From Pseudochelatococcus lubricantis (GTDB lineage Bacteria; Pseudomonadota; Alphaproteobacteria; Rhizobiales; Beijerinckiaceae), in the NCBI RefSeq assembly GCF_011762225.1, contig NZ_JAASQI010000006.1:1-64000 (forward strand): DNA of 64,000 bases, read 5' to 3'. The notes below the pieces were generated by a model. The model saw only the letters and a program-made list of their open reading frames with translations. It was not told where the DNA came from and made no database searches. How positions within the stretch are numbered: position 1 is the first letter of the stretch; every line of letters starts with the position of its first letter. Both the position numbers and the translations under genes were made by a program. Positions 44,300 through 53,061 of the stretch are shown piece by piece.

Positions 44300-45508
44300 A
44301 TGAAAAATTCCATTTGCAGGGCGGCCATGGTGTTCACGTTGGCGCTTTGGCCTCTTGGACATGCACTGGCCGACAGCATCAGGATCGGCGAGATGTCATC
44401 CTATTCCGCCAACCCGCAATCGACCGATGCCTATCGCAAGGGTTGGGAGCTGGCGGTCAAGGAGATCAATGCCGCTGGCGGCGTGCTCGGCAAGCCCCTT
44501 GAGGTCATCTCGCGCGACGATACGGGCAAGCCCGACGCCGGGCTGCGCGCCGCGCAGGAACTCGTGACCAACGAGAAGGTCGCCTTGCTGACGGGTACCT
44601 ATCTGTCGCATGTCGCGGTGGCGGTGGCGGATTTCGCCAACACCAACAAGATCTTCTTCCTCGTCGGCCAGCCGCAGAGCGATGCGCTGGTGTGGGAGAG
44701 GGGTAATCGTTACACGTTCCGTCTGTTCAACAGCAACCGCTCCCAGGTTCTGGCGCTGGCGAAGATGGCGGCCGAGCTGCCGGCGAAGCGCTGGGCGACG
44801 ATTGCGCCGAACTATGAGTTCGGTCAGTCGGCGGTTGCCGGGTTCCGCCAGGAGCTGCAGCGTCTTCGTCCCGATGTCGAATTCGTCAATGAGCAATGGC
44901 CGGCTCTCGGCAAGCTGGAGGCCGGCGCAACCGTTCAGGCCATGATCGCAGCCCGCCCCGACGCGGTGTTCAACGCGACGTTCGGAGCCGATCTGGCGAA
45001 ATTCGTTCGCGAGGGCAACATGCGCGGCCTGTTCGAGGGGCGCGAGGTCTTTTCGGTGCTGACGGGGCTGCCCGAGTATCTTGAGCCCCTGGGCAACGAG
45101 GCGCCGGCGGGTTGGATCGTTACCGGCTATCCGGCGGAGCAGGTCGACACGCCAGCACACAAGGCGTTCCGCGATGCCTACGAAAAAGCCTACGGTCTTT
45201 CGCCCAAGGTCGGTTCGCTGATCGGCTACAGCGAGATGCAGGCCATCAAGGCCATCATCGAGAAGGCGGGCAGCACGGACACCGAGGCCCTGATCGCCGC
45301 GGCGCGCGGGGTGAAGTTTGAAACACCTGTCGGCCCGCTGACGTTCCGGCCGCAGGATCATCAGTCGACGTTCGGCTTCTTCATCGGAAAGCTCGCCGTC
45401 GAGAACGGCAAGGGCAAGATGGTCGACTGGAAGTTCTACGACGGCGCCGACTATCAGTTGCCCGACGACGTCGTCAAGACGCTTCGTCCCCACGCAGCAA
45501 CCCAGTAA
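44300..45508 (+). CDS. branched-chain-type ABC transporter substrate-binding protein
   Basis: This 402-residue exported protein (signal peptide cleaved after ALA, about residue 24) has the LivJ/periplasmic-binding type 1 fold: RIGEMSSYSANPQSTDAYRK, AVKEINAAGGVLGKPLEV, DDTGKPDAGLRAAQELV. In catabolic operons these proteins often bind aromatic or short carboxylic acids or amides rather than leucine. The start follows AGAGAGGGA. The 132 bp upstream have the repeat hairpin and AT-rich DNA that could carry a promoter. Confidence 0.9.
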   Translation: MKNSICRAAMVFTLALWPLGHALADSIRIGEMSSYSANPQSTDAYRKGWELAVKEINAAGGVLGKPLEVISRDDTGKPDAGLRAAQELVTNEKVALLTGTYLSHVAVAVADFANTNKIFFLVGQPQSDALVWERGNRYTFRLFNSNRSQVLALAKMAAELPAKRWATIAPNYEFGQSAVAGFRQELQRLRPDVEFVNEQWPALGKLEAGATVQAMIAARPDAVFNATFGADLAKFVREGNMRGLFEGREVFSVLTGLPEYLEPLGNEAPAGWIVTGYPAEQVDTPAHKAFRDAYEKAYGLSPKVGSLIGYSEMQAIKAIIEKAGSTDTEALIAAARGVKFETPVGPLTFRPQDHQSTFGFFIGKLAVENGKGKMVDWKFYDGADYQLPDDVVKTLRPHAATQ

Positions 45509-45640
45509 CCGGCGAGGCGGCCGGTCGCACCGACATGGCCGCCACCCGTGCCGACAGACGCAAAACCCGCGCCCCCGAGATGTGTCCGCGCGCGTTTCGC
45601 GACGGACGGGGTTTGTCCGCAGTGCCGAGGACCGAAGGTC

Positions 45641-47494
45641 ATGTATGACGCATCCACGCTGTTCGTTCAGCTCCTGAACGGCCTATCCTACTCATCGACG
45701 CTGTTCCTTGTCGCTTCGGGACTGGCGCTGATCTTCGGTGTCTCGAAGATCGTCAACTTCGCCCACGGTTCATTCTACATGCTGGGCGCCTATGTCGCCC
45801 TGACGGTGATCAGCATCATGCCGAACACCGCCTATGGCTTCTGGGGCGGGGTGCTCATCGCCGCGCTGATCGTGGGGGTGGTCGGCTGCCTGATCGAGGT
45901 CACGATCCTGCGGCGCATCTACAGCGCGCCGGAGGTGTTCCAGATCCTCGTTACCTTCGGACTGGTGCTGGTATTCCAGAACCTGATCTTCGAGTTCTGG
46001 GGGCCGGACGAGGTGCTTGCGCCGCGCGTGCCGGGCCTGCGCGGGGCGGTGACGATCTTCGGCGAGCGCATCCCGCAGTACAATATCGTGCTGATCTTCG
46101 TGGGCCCGATCTTCCTCGGGCTGCTGTGGTGGCTTACCCACCGCACCCGCTGGGGCCGGCTGATCCGGGCGGCAACCCAGGATCGCGAGATGGTCGCCTC
46201 GCTCGGCGTGAACCAGACGACCCTGTTCACCGTCGTGTTCTTCATCGGCACCTTTCTGGCGGGGCTTGCGGGCGCGCTGCAGATCCCCAAGGAATCCGCC
46301 AATCTCCAGATGGATATCAACATCGTCGTCGACGCCTTCGTGATCGTGGTGATCGGCGGCATGGGCTCGATCCTTGGTGCGTTCCTCGCCGCCGTGTTGG
46401 TGGGGGTGATCAATGCCTTCGGCGTCCTGTTCTTCCCGCAGGCGGTGTCGGTGCTGATCTTCCTCGTGATGGTGCTGATCCTGATCTTCCGCCCCAACGG
46501 CCTCATGGGCGGACGTCTGATACCGCAGCGCCCTAGCGATCTGTCCATCGATCAGCCGTTCCGCCCGCAGTCGCGGCGCGCGCAGCAGGCGACGCTTGCC
46601 GTCATCCTCGCGCTGGCGCTGCTGCCCCTGCTGGCGCCGATCTACGTGGAGGTGATGATGACGGAGGTCTTCATCCTGGCTATCTTCGCCAGCAGCCTGC
46701 ACTTCCTTCTGTCGGTCGGCGGCATCGTCTCCTTCGGGCACGCCGCTTATTATGGGCTCGGTTCCTATGCGGCCGCGCTCGTGGCGACGCGCCTCGGCCT
46801 GCCGATGGGGGCGGGGATCGTGGCGGCGATGCTGGCCGCCGCGTTGGGCGGCGTGGTGTTCGGCTGGTTCTGCACCCGCCTCAGGGGTGTCTATCTCGCC
46901 ATGCTGACGCTGGCGTTTGCGCAGATCCTGCACGCGCTGTCGGTGCAGATGGTGTCGTTCACCGGCGGTGATAACGGCATCGTCGGTCTTGCCCGCCCCG
47001 CATGGCTGAATTCCCACGTCGCCTACTACTATCTGGCGCTCGGCGCGGTGGTGGTTGCTACCTATCTGATGCGGCGGGCGCTCTACGCACCCTTCGGCTA
47101 CGCATTTCGATCCGGCCGTGACTCGCTGCCGCGCTCCGCCGCGATCGGCATCAACGTCGCCTTCATCCAGTGGGGCGCCTTTGTTCTGGCGGGCGCCTTC
47201 GCCGGGCTTGCGGGCGCGTTGATGGCCTATCACCGCGGTTCCGTCTTCCCGACGGATTTCTCCGTCGCGACTACGGTCGATGCGCTGGTGATGGTGCTGG
47301 TGGGCGGGGTGCAGTCCGTCAGCGGGCCGCTGATCGGCGCCCTTGGCTATCACATCGTCTCGGTCGAGTTGATCCGCAACCTCTCCGACTACTGGCGGCT
47401 GATACTCGGCATCTTCATCATCCTGTTCGTGCTCAAGATGCCTCAGGGGATCGTCGGCGCGTTCATGGGCCGCTTCGGAAAGGGTGAGAGATGA
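45641..47494 (+). CDS. fused LivH-LivM ABC permease
   Basis: This 617-residue membrane protein contains both channel subunits of a LIV-type importer in one chain. Residues 1-295 are LivH-like (LVASGLALIFGVSKIVNFAH, GMGSILGAFLAAVLVGV) and about 320-617 LivM-like (SLHFLLSVGGIVSFGHAAYY, GTRLRGVYLAMLTLAFAQ-type segment, GGVQSVSGPLIGA). The joining stretch near residues 295-320 is polar and short. The fusion is known elsewhere and keeps the subunit ratio fixed. The ATG at 45641 follows GAAGG. Confidence 0.9.
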   Translation: MYDASTLFVQLLNGLSYSSTLFLVASGLALIFGVSKIVNFAHGSFYMLGAYVALTVISIMPNTAYGFWGGVLIAALIVGVVGCLIEVTILRRIYSAPEVFQILVTFGLVLVFQNLIFEFWGPDEVLAPRVPGLRGAVTIFGERIPQYNIVLIFVGPIFLGLLWWLTHRTRWGRLIRAATQDREMVASLGVNQTTLFTVVFFIGTFLAGLAGALQIPKESANLQMDINIVVDAFVIVVIGGMGSILGAFLAAVLVGVINAFGVLFFPQAVSVLIFLVMVLILIFRPNGLMGGRLIPQRPSDLSIDQPFRPQSRRAQQATLAVILALALLPLLAPIYVEVMMTEVFILAIFASSLHFLLSVGGIVSFGHAAYYGLGSYAAALVATRLGLPMGAGIVAAMLAAALGGVVFGWFCTRLRGVYLAMLTLAFAQILHALSVQMVSFTGGDNGIVGLARPAWLNSHVAYYYLALGAVVVATYLMRRALYAPFGYAFRSGRDSLPRSAAIGINVAFIQWGAFVLAGAFAGLAGALMAYHRGSVFPTDFSVATTVDALVMVLVGGVQSVSGPLIGALGYHIVSVELIRNLSDYWRLILGIFIILFVLKMPQGIVGAFMGRFGKGER

Positions 47495-48261
47495 GCACTC
47501 TGACAGTCAACGGTATCAGCAAGTCGTTCTACGGCGTCAAGGCGGTGCAGGGCGTGTCCTTCGAGATCGGTCCGGGCCAGATAATGGCGCTGATCGGGCC
47601 GAATGGCGCCGGTAAGTCGACCTGCTTCAACATGCTGAACGGCCAGCTTCGCCCTGATACCGGTTCAGTGACCTTCGGCGGGCACGACATCACCGGCAGT
47701 GCTCCGAGCGAGATATGGCGCCATGGGGTCGGGCGCACTTTTCAGATCGCGCAGACCTTCGGCTCGATGACGGTGCGCGAGAATGTGCAGATGGTGCTGC
47801 ATTCGGTCAATCGCCGCCTGTGGGGGCTTTGGTCGCCGCTCATGGCGGGCTATGCCGCGGAGGCGGATGAGCTTTTGGAGGCGGTCGGCATGCAGGAACA
47901 AGCCGATCGAGCCTGCTGCGTTCTGGCCTACGGCGACGTGAAGCGGCTGGAGCTGGCGATGGCTCTCGCTAATCGCCCGCGGCTTCTGCTGATGGACGAG
48001 CCGACCGCGGGCATGGCGCCCAAGGAGCGTAACGAACTGATGAGCCTCACGGCCCGTTTGGTGACTGAGCGCGGCCTGTCGGTTCTTTTCACCGAGCACA
48101 GTGTCGATGTCGTGTTCGAGCATGCGAACACGGTCGTGGTGATGTCGCGTGGCCAGTTGATCGCCAGGGGAACTCCCGAGGAAATTCGTGAGGATCCGTT
48201 GGTACAGGAGGTCTATCTGGGCAGTGGCGCTTTCCTCGAAACATCGGGTATCGGACAATGA
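47491..48261 (+). CDS. ABC transporter ATP-binding protein, LivG-like
   Basis: This 256-residue ATPase has Walker A GPNGAGKST, a LivG-type signature LAYGDVKRLELAMALA, Walker B LLLMDEPTAGM and H-loop FTEHSVDVVF. The start overlaps the permease stop (ATGA), and the end overlaps the LivF-like gene by four bases. One of two ATPases of the LIV-type importer. Confidence 0.92.
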   Translation: MSTLTVNGISKSFYGVKAVQGVSFEIGPGQIMALIGPNGAGKSTCFNMLNGQLRPDTGSVTFGGHDITGSAPSEIWRHGVGRTFQIAQTFGSMTVRENVQMVLHSVNRRLWGLWSPLMAGYAAEADELLEAVGMQEQADRACCVLAYGDVKRLELAMALANRPRLLLMDEPTAGMAPKERNELMSLTARLVTERGLSVLFTEHSVDVVFEHANTVVVMSRGQLIARGTPEEIREDPLVQEVYLGSGAFLETSGIGQ

Positions 48262-48971
48262 ACACACCAATACTGGAAGTGAACGGTCTGAATGCGTCCT
48301 ATGGGCGAGCCCAGATCCTGTTCGACGTGAGTCTCAAGGTCCATCCCAACGAGGTCGTCGCCGTCATGGGGCGCAACGGGGCCGGAAAGTCGACGACCTT
48401 TAAGGCGATCATGGGCCATCTGCGCAACCGTTCAGGTTCGGTGCGCCTGCGCGGCGAGCAGATCGAGAAACTGCCGGTCTATCAGGTAGCCCGGCGCGGC
48501 CTCGGCTTCGTCCCTGAGGACCGGCGTATATTCTCGGAGCTGACGGTGCTTGAGAATCTCGACCTCGGGCGCCAGCCTCCGCGCGACGGCGCCGCGACAT
48601 GGACGATTGAGACGCTGTTCGAGGTGTTCCCGAACCTCGCCGCGATGCCGCATCGCCCCGGTTCGGACATGAGCGGCGGCGAACAGCAGATGCTCACCAT
48701 CGCGCGCACCCTGATGGGCAATCCCTATCTCGTGCTTCTCGACGAACCCTCCGAGGGCGTGGCGCCAGTGATCGTCGAGCGTCTGGCGCGCCTCATCCTC
48801 GATCTCAAGGCACAGGGGCTGACGATCCTGCTCTCCGAACAGAACCTCGCTTTCGCGGCAGCGCTGGCGGATCGCGTTTATGTGCTCGACCGCGGGCAAA
48901 TCGTCTTCGACGGTACCATGGCGGAACTCTCGGCCAACGAGGCTGTCTGCCGCGCTTATCTGACGATGTAG
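48258..48971 (+). CDS. ABC transporter ATP-binding protein, LivF-like
   Basis: This 237-residue ATPase has Walker A GRNGAGKST, RGLGFVPEDRRIF, signature MSGGEQQMLTIARTL and Walker B LVLLDEPSEGVAP. It completes the LIV-type importer (binding protein, fused permease, two ATPases). An acyl-CoA dehydrogenase gene follows after 13 bp on the same strand. Confidence 0.92.
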   Translation: MNTPILEVNGLNASYGRAQILFDVSLKVHPNEVVAVMGRNGAGKSTTFKAIMGHLRNRSGSVRLRGEQIEKLPVYQVARRGLGFVPEDRRIFSELTVLENLDLGRQPPRDGAATWTIETLFEVFPNLAAMPHRPGSDMSGGEQQMLTIARTLMGNPYLVLLDEPSEGVAPVIVERLARLILDLKAQGLTILLSEQNLAFAAALADRVYVLDRGQIVFDGTMAELSANEAVCRAYLTM

Positions 48972-48984
48972 GAAGGAAAACGCA

Positions 48985-50178
48985 ATGTCCGATCACGAAA
49001 TCTCCGCCCACGACGCCGCTGCCGACGAGGTTTCCGCTATCGTCGAGGGCGTGCGGCAATTCGTGCGCCGCGAGATCGCGCCCCGCGTCGCACGGCTGGA
49101 GGAAGCCGACGGTTTTCCGCAGGACGTCGTCGACGCCATGGCCGGGCTTGGCCTGTTCGGCATGGTCATCCCCGAAAGCCACGGCGGGCTCGACCTTCCG
49201 CTCGCGGATTATGTGGCGATCATGGAGGAGCTGGCGGCGGGCTGGTCCGCGATGCCCAGTTTCCTCAACAGCCACTGCACTGTGGCACGGTTGATCGCGC
49301 TTTACGGCACCGAGGCGCAGAAGGCGCGCTACCTGCCGCAACTGGCCGACGGGTCGCGGCGCGGCGCGATCGTGCTGACGGAGCCTTCGGCCGGTTCCGA
49401 TCTGAAGCAGATCCGCACCCAGGCGGTGCCGCAGCCTGACGGCAGCTATGTGCTGAACGGCCAGAAGACCTTCATCACCAACGGGCTGCGCGCCGGCCTG
49501 CACATCGTCCTCGCACGCGCGCCCGCCGCCGACGGAAAGGGGCCGATCAGCCTCTTCATCGTCGAGCCGGAAACGCCGGGCTTCGAGGTGACGCGCGTCA
49601 TCGACAAGATGGGGTTCAAGCACGTCGATACGGCGGAACTGCGCTTCGATGACGTTCGCCTCGGGGCGGACGCCCTGCTCGGCGGGGAGACGGGCAAGGG
49701 GCTGCCGCAGGTGCTGTCGATGCTCGAAACCGGCAGGCTCGCCATGGCGGGGACGGCGCTTGGCATGGCGCGAGAGGCGTTGTCGATCGCCCTGCAATAC
49801 GCCAAGGACCGGGAAGCCTTCGGCCAGCCGATCGCGGGCCATCAGGCGGTTCAGATCCACCTGGCCAACATGGCGACCCAGCTCGCCGCGGCGCGGGCGC
49901 TGCTCGGGGAGGCGTTGCGCCACAAGGCACGATACGGGCGCGCGGACATGTTCGCCTCCATGGCGAAGCTTTTCGCCACCGAAACCACCATGCAGATCAC
50001 CCAGGATGCCATGCGCGTGCTGGGCGGCTATGGCTATGTCGCTGAGTTTCCCATCGAGCGCCTTTACCGCGAGGCGCCCATCTACGTGCTGACCGAGGGC
50101 ACTAACGAGATCCAGCGCATCGTCATCGCACGCGAGATGATCAAGGCCGACGGACCCGAGCGACTCGGCCTCGTATGA
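48985..50178 (+). CDS. acyl-CoA dehydrogenase
   Basis: This 397-residue FAD enzyme introduces the alpha-beta double bond of an acyl-CoA. It has the three-domain ACAD layout and signatures IVLTEPSAGSD, FITNGLRAGLHIVLAR, and YREAPIYVLTEGTNEIQR with the catalytic Glu just before GTNE. Electrons go to ETF. It fits between the acyl-CoA ligase (next gene) and the MaoC hydratase. Chain-length specificity cannot be read safely. Confidence 0.92.
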   Translation: MSDHEISAHDAAADEVSAIVEGVRQFVRREIAPRVARLEEADGFPQDVVDAMAGLGLFGMVIPESHGGLDLPLADYVAIMEELAAGWSAMPSFLNSHCTVARLIALYGTEAQKARYLPQLADGSRRGAIVLTEPSAGSDLKQIRTQAVPQPDGSYVLNGQKTFITNGLRAGLHIVLARAPAADGKGPISLFIVEPETPGFEVTRVIDKMGFKHVDTAELRFDDVRLGADALLGGETGKGLPQVLSMLETGRLAMAGTALGMAREALSIALQYAKDREAFGQPIAGHQAVQIHLANMATQLAAARALLGEALRHKARYGRADMFASMAKLFATETTMQITQDAMRVLGGYGYVAEFPIERLYREAPIYVLTEGTNEIQRIVIAREMIKADGPERLGLV

Positions 50179-50181
50179 GCG

Positions 50182-50226
50182 GCCGGCAAATGATCAGCCG
50201 GCAAGTGATCAGCCGGCAAGGAGCAG
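50182..50226 (+). repeat. three tandem copies of a 15-bp unit
   Basis: GCCGGCAA starts three consecutive 15-bp units (GCCGGCAAATGATCA, GCCGGCAAGTGATCA, GCCGGCAAGGAGCAG) in the short gap between the dehydrogenase and ligase genes. The last unit provides the AAGGAG ribosome-binding site of the ligase gene, so copy-number change would alter the leader spacing. Confidence 0.6.
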
Positions 50227-50230
50227 GAGC

Positions 50231-51718
50231 ATGAATTTTACCGATATCGTCTCGCCGGTGCTGCGCCATGCAGCCGCGCGGCCCGATCACCCCGCTTTCG
50301 TGTTCAACAATGAGATCACGTCCTATGGGGCGCTGGTGGATGAGGGGCGCCGGGCCGCGACCGCGTTGCTGGATGCCGGCATCCAGAAGGGCGATCGTGT
50401 TGCCGTGTTGTCCGCGAACCGGCCCGAGATCTTCTCGCTATACCTGGGCATGGCCATGATCGGCGCCGCCATCGTGCCCGTGAACGCGGATTTCGCCCCT
50501 CATGAAATCCGCTATATCCTCGGTCACTGCGGGGCGAAGCTGCTGATTGAGGCCGACGAACTGACGCCGACGGTCGAGCGTGCCGTCGAGGGGCTGGAGC
50601 CCGCTCCCCTGCGCGAGACCTTCGACGGATTTCTCGCGCGGGCCAGGGCAGCCGAGCCCTGTATGGAGCCGCAAGCGGCGGCGGGGAATGATCTCGTCCT
50701 CCTGTGCTACACATCGGGCACGACCTCCACGCCGAAGGGCGTCGCGGCGACCCATGCCAACGAGCTTGCGTCGGGCCTCGCTTACAGCGGCATGTGGTGC
50801 ATCGGTCCCGAGGATCGCATCCTGGTGATGCTGCCGCTGACGTTCAGCTACGGCTTTCACGCCGCGACTTACGTCGCCCTGCTGAGCGGCGCGACGGTGC
50901 TGCTCGCGCCGAAGTTCCATCCGCGCCTCGCGCTGGAGGCCATCGAGAACCTGCGGCCCACGGTATTTCTCGGCGTGCCGACGATGTACGCCATGATGGC
51001 CGACGTGGCGCGCAAGGACGGGCGGCGTTACGACGTTTCCTCGCTGCGGCTGTGCGCAGCCTCGGGGGCGGCGCTCAACGAGCAGATCGAGGCGGATTGC
51101 CGGCAGTCCATCGGCATCACGGTTCGCCCCTATTACGCGATGACGGAGGTGCGGCCGATCTTTTCATTCGACCTGCGTCTGGCCAGCCAGCCGCCCGCGG
51201 GCTCGGTCGGCCGCCTGATCGCGCCGACCGAGATCCGCCTGGTCGACGACAAGGGCGCCGAGGTGCCGGGGGGCGAGGTGGGCGAGCTATGGGTGCGCGG
51301 CCCGAGCTTTTCGGGAGCGTACTACCGCGATCCGGTCCGCACCGCCGAGGCGATGACGGACGGATGGTTCCGCACCGGCGATCTGGTCGTATGCGAGGAG
51401 GGGAATTTCTTCATCGTCGGGCGCAACCGCGATCAGATCATCTCGGGCGGTGCCAAGATTGCACCCATCGAGGTCGAGAACGCGCTGCTCGCCCATCCCG
51501 GCATCGCCGCCGCGGCCGTGGTCGGCAGCCCCGATCCGGTTTTTGGGCAGGTGGTGAAGGCGGTCGTCGTCAAGGCCGATCCCGAATTGAACGAGGATGA
51601 CGTTCTCGTCCATTGCCGCAGCTGCATCGCCGAATACAAGGTGCCGCGCATCGTCGCCTTCCTCGACGAGCTGCCCGTCGCGCCGTCGGGCAAGGTGCAG
51701 AAGTCCAAGCTGGTCTGA
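50231..51718 (+). CDS. AMP-forming acyl-CoA ligase
   Basis: This 495-residue ANL-superfamily enzyme activates a carboxylic acid to its CoA thioester. It has the P-loop CYTSGTTSTPKGV, YYAMTEVRPIF (A5-like region), the hinge WFRTGDLV, GRNRDQIISGGAKI and the C-terminal catalytic Lys in PSGKVQKSKLV. It supplies the substrate for the acyl-CoA dehydrogenase. The gene ends two bases before the transporter start codon. Confidence 0.92.
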   Translation: MNFTDIVSPVLRHAAARPDHPAFVFNNEITSYGALVDEGRRAATALLDAGIQKGDRVAVLSANRPEIFSLYLGMAMIGAAIVPVNADFAPHEIRYILGHCGAKLLIEADELTPTVERAVEGLEPAPLRETFDGFLARARAAEPCMEPQAAAGNDLVLLCYTSGTTSTPKGVAATHANELASGLAYSGMWCIGPEDRILVMLPLTFSYGFHAATYVALLSGATVLLAPKFHPRLALEAIENLRPTVFLGVPTMYAMMADVARKDGRRYDVSSLRLCAASGAALNEQIEADCRQSIGITVRPYYAMTEVRPIFSFDLRLASQPPAGSVGRLIAPTEIRLVDDKGAEVPGGEVGELWVRGPSFSGAYYRDPVRTAEAMTDGWFRTGDLVVCEEGNFFIVGRNRDQIISGGAKIAPIEVENALLAHPGIAAAAVVGSPDPVFGQVVKAVVVKADPELNEDDVLVHCRSCIAEYKVPRIVAFLDELPVAPSGKVQKSKLV

Positions 51719-51720
51719 CC

Positions 51721-52596
51721 ATGGCGAAGTCCGCATCCGCGAGCGCTGCGATCGTCATGCGAGGCGTGCTGGCGGGGATTGCCGCGGCGACGATCTGGAG
51801 CGGGTGGTATGTCCTTGCCCGGCATGGCGTCACGGCTGGCGGGCTGGACCCCTACGACCTGGCGGCGCTCCGGTTCATGGTGGCCGCGCCGATCCTGATG
51901 TTGCTGGTGCGTCGGGTTCCCTTTCCCATGGTCAAGCTGCCGCTTGCGCTGCTGATGACGCTCGGCGTCGGACCGCCGTTCGTCATCCTTGTCGGCCATG
52001 GTTTCCTCGCCGCCCCGGCGCTGTTCGGAGGGGCCGTTTCGGCAAGCTCGGGCGTGGTGTTCACGCTGCTCGGCGGCACGCTGTTTCTGGGGGAACGCCT
52101 GAGCAGAGTACAAGCCGGCGGTATTGCGATAACCCTCGTGGGCCTTGTGTGGCTGGCAATGGCTGCGGGCGGGAGCGGCCACATAGGCTATTTCCTGGCG
52201 GGCGGGGTTCTGTGGGCCGTGTACGGCGTAGCGTTTCGCCGCAGCGGCCTGACCGCGCTGGAGGCGGTGACAACGGTGGCGCTCCTCTCGGCCCTCGTTT
52301 ACCTGCCGTTCTACTTCTGGCTGGCTGGCGCGCGGATACTGGCGGCCACGTCACAGGAACTCGTGCTGCAAGGGCTGGGGCAGGGCGTTTTAACAGGTAT
52401 CGTGGCGCTTGCGCTGCATGCCTGCGCGGTGGCCGATCTGGGGGCCATCAAGGGTGCGCTGTTCCAGTCGTTGGTTCCGGCGTTCACCCTGATACTCGCG
52501 GCCGCCTTTCTGAGGGAGATACCCGATCAGGCCGAAATCGCCGCAATACTGATCATCCTGTGGGGTGTGTATATGGCGCTGAAGTACCGGGCATGA
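51721..52596 (+). CDS. DMT-superfamily (EamA) transporter
   Basis: This 291-residue inner-membrane protein has about ten helices in two EamA repeats (AAATIWSGWYVLARHGVTAG in the first, GVLWAVYGVAFRRSGLTALE in the second). Such proteins move metabolites in or out; here it may export a by-product or take up the substrate. It closes the TetR-controlled operon: the terminator hairpin begins at its stop codon. Confidence 0.85.
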   Translation: MAKSASASAAIVMRGVLAGIAAATIWSGWYVLARHGVTAGGLDPYDLAALRFMVAAPILMLLVRRVPFPMVKLPLALLMTLGVGPPFVILVGHGFLAAPALFGGAVSASSGVVFTLLGGTLFLGERLSRVQAGGIAITLVGLVWLAMAAGGSGHIGYFLAGGVLWAVYGVAFRRSGLTALEAVTTVALLSALVYLPFYFWLAGARILAATSQELVLQGLGQGVLTGIVALALHACAVADLGAIKGALFQSLVPAFTLILAAAFLREIPDQAEIAAILIILWGVYMALKYRA

Positions 52597-52628
52597 AGCG
52601 ACGGGCATTCAAAACTCCCGTCGTTTCA
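52594..52628 (+). terminator. strong hairpin overlapping the operon's last stop codon
   Basis: Twelve-base arms TGAAGCGACGGG (52594-52605) and CCCGTCGTTTCA (52617-52628) pair with a single G-T, with an 11-base loop. The first three bases are the transporter's TGA. This marks the end of the operon that starts at 39599. Confidence 0.65.
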
Positions 52629-52722
52629 GATAGTTGGTTGGGCGCCGTTGCGTCCTTCTTTTCCTTGTCTCATGGAGTGCCGCGGGTCGATGACCGGTGC
52701 CTTTGACCTCGCCGTTCCCCTG

Positions 52723-52804
52723 CTAGAATCTGTCTTGTTTACGTTGAAACAGGACAGATTCTCGTTTCCTTATCTTGAGCGAATTCTGATCGGAACGCGC
52801 TCTA
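52723..52804. repeat. full-length 82-bp palindromic intergenic repeat
   Basis: The left half is a 16-bp stem (AGAATCTGTCTTGTTT with AAACAGGACAGATTCT, one G-T) and six-base loop; the right half is an imperfect hairpin with GAGCG/CGCTC arms. Separate half copies occur at 7530-7571 (left) and 95-133 (right). The structure is like the short palindromic repeat families scattered through rhizobial intergenic DNA. Confidence 0.75.
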
Positions 52805-52962
52805 ATCAGGCTTTCCAACATCTGTGAGAAACACCGTGTTTAGGAGGCAGGCAACTGGCAGCTCACATCCCGCCATGTGCCGGCGCCGGTCGCCGTCTTC
52901 GTCCGCGCCAAGCCAATCAGCGCCTACGCCCGCCCGGCGCAACGCCCCTCGCTTCGGGCGAC

Positions 52963-53028
52963 GGTATAAGACGCGCGCATAATATGCGCACTTCTCGGCA
53001 TTAGACGCGGGAAGGCGCGTCTTTATAC
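52963..53028. promoter_or_regulatory. nested palindromes upstream of the enolase-family gene
   Basis: An outer inverted repeat (GTATAAGACGCGC at 52963 and GCGCGTCTTTATAC ending at 53028, one base bulged) encloses a perfect 7-1-7 palindrome GCGCATAATATGCGC (52974-52988). It ends 33 bp before the start codon and is a good operator candidate, possibly for the LysR encoded downstream or for an unlinked GntR-type regulator. Confidence 0.5.
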
Positions 53029-53061
53029 GATCCCTCCATGCATCAGGCATGGAGTTGATAG

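Larger units (their letters stand above)
52597..53061. other. 465-bp intergenic region: terminator, palindromic repeat, operator-like palindromes
   Basis: No gene recognised. It holds, in order, the operon terminator, the full 82-bp palindromic repeat (52723-52804), about 155 bp without recognisable content, and a nested palindrome (52963-53028) just before the enolase-family gene. Confidence 0.6.

Noticed and set aside
52805-52962. Possible gene or IS fragment between the palindromic repeat and the nested operator.
   Set aside because: Translations in both directions gave no transposase or other family signature that I could defend.
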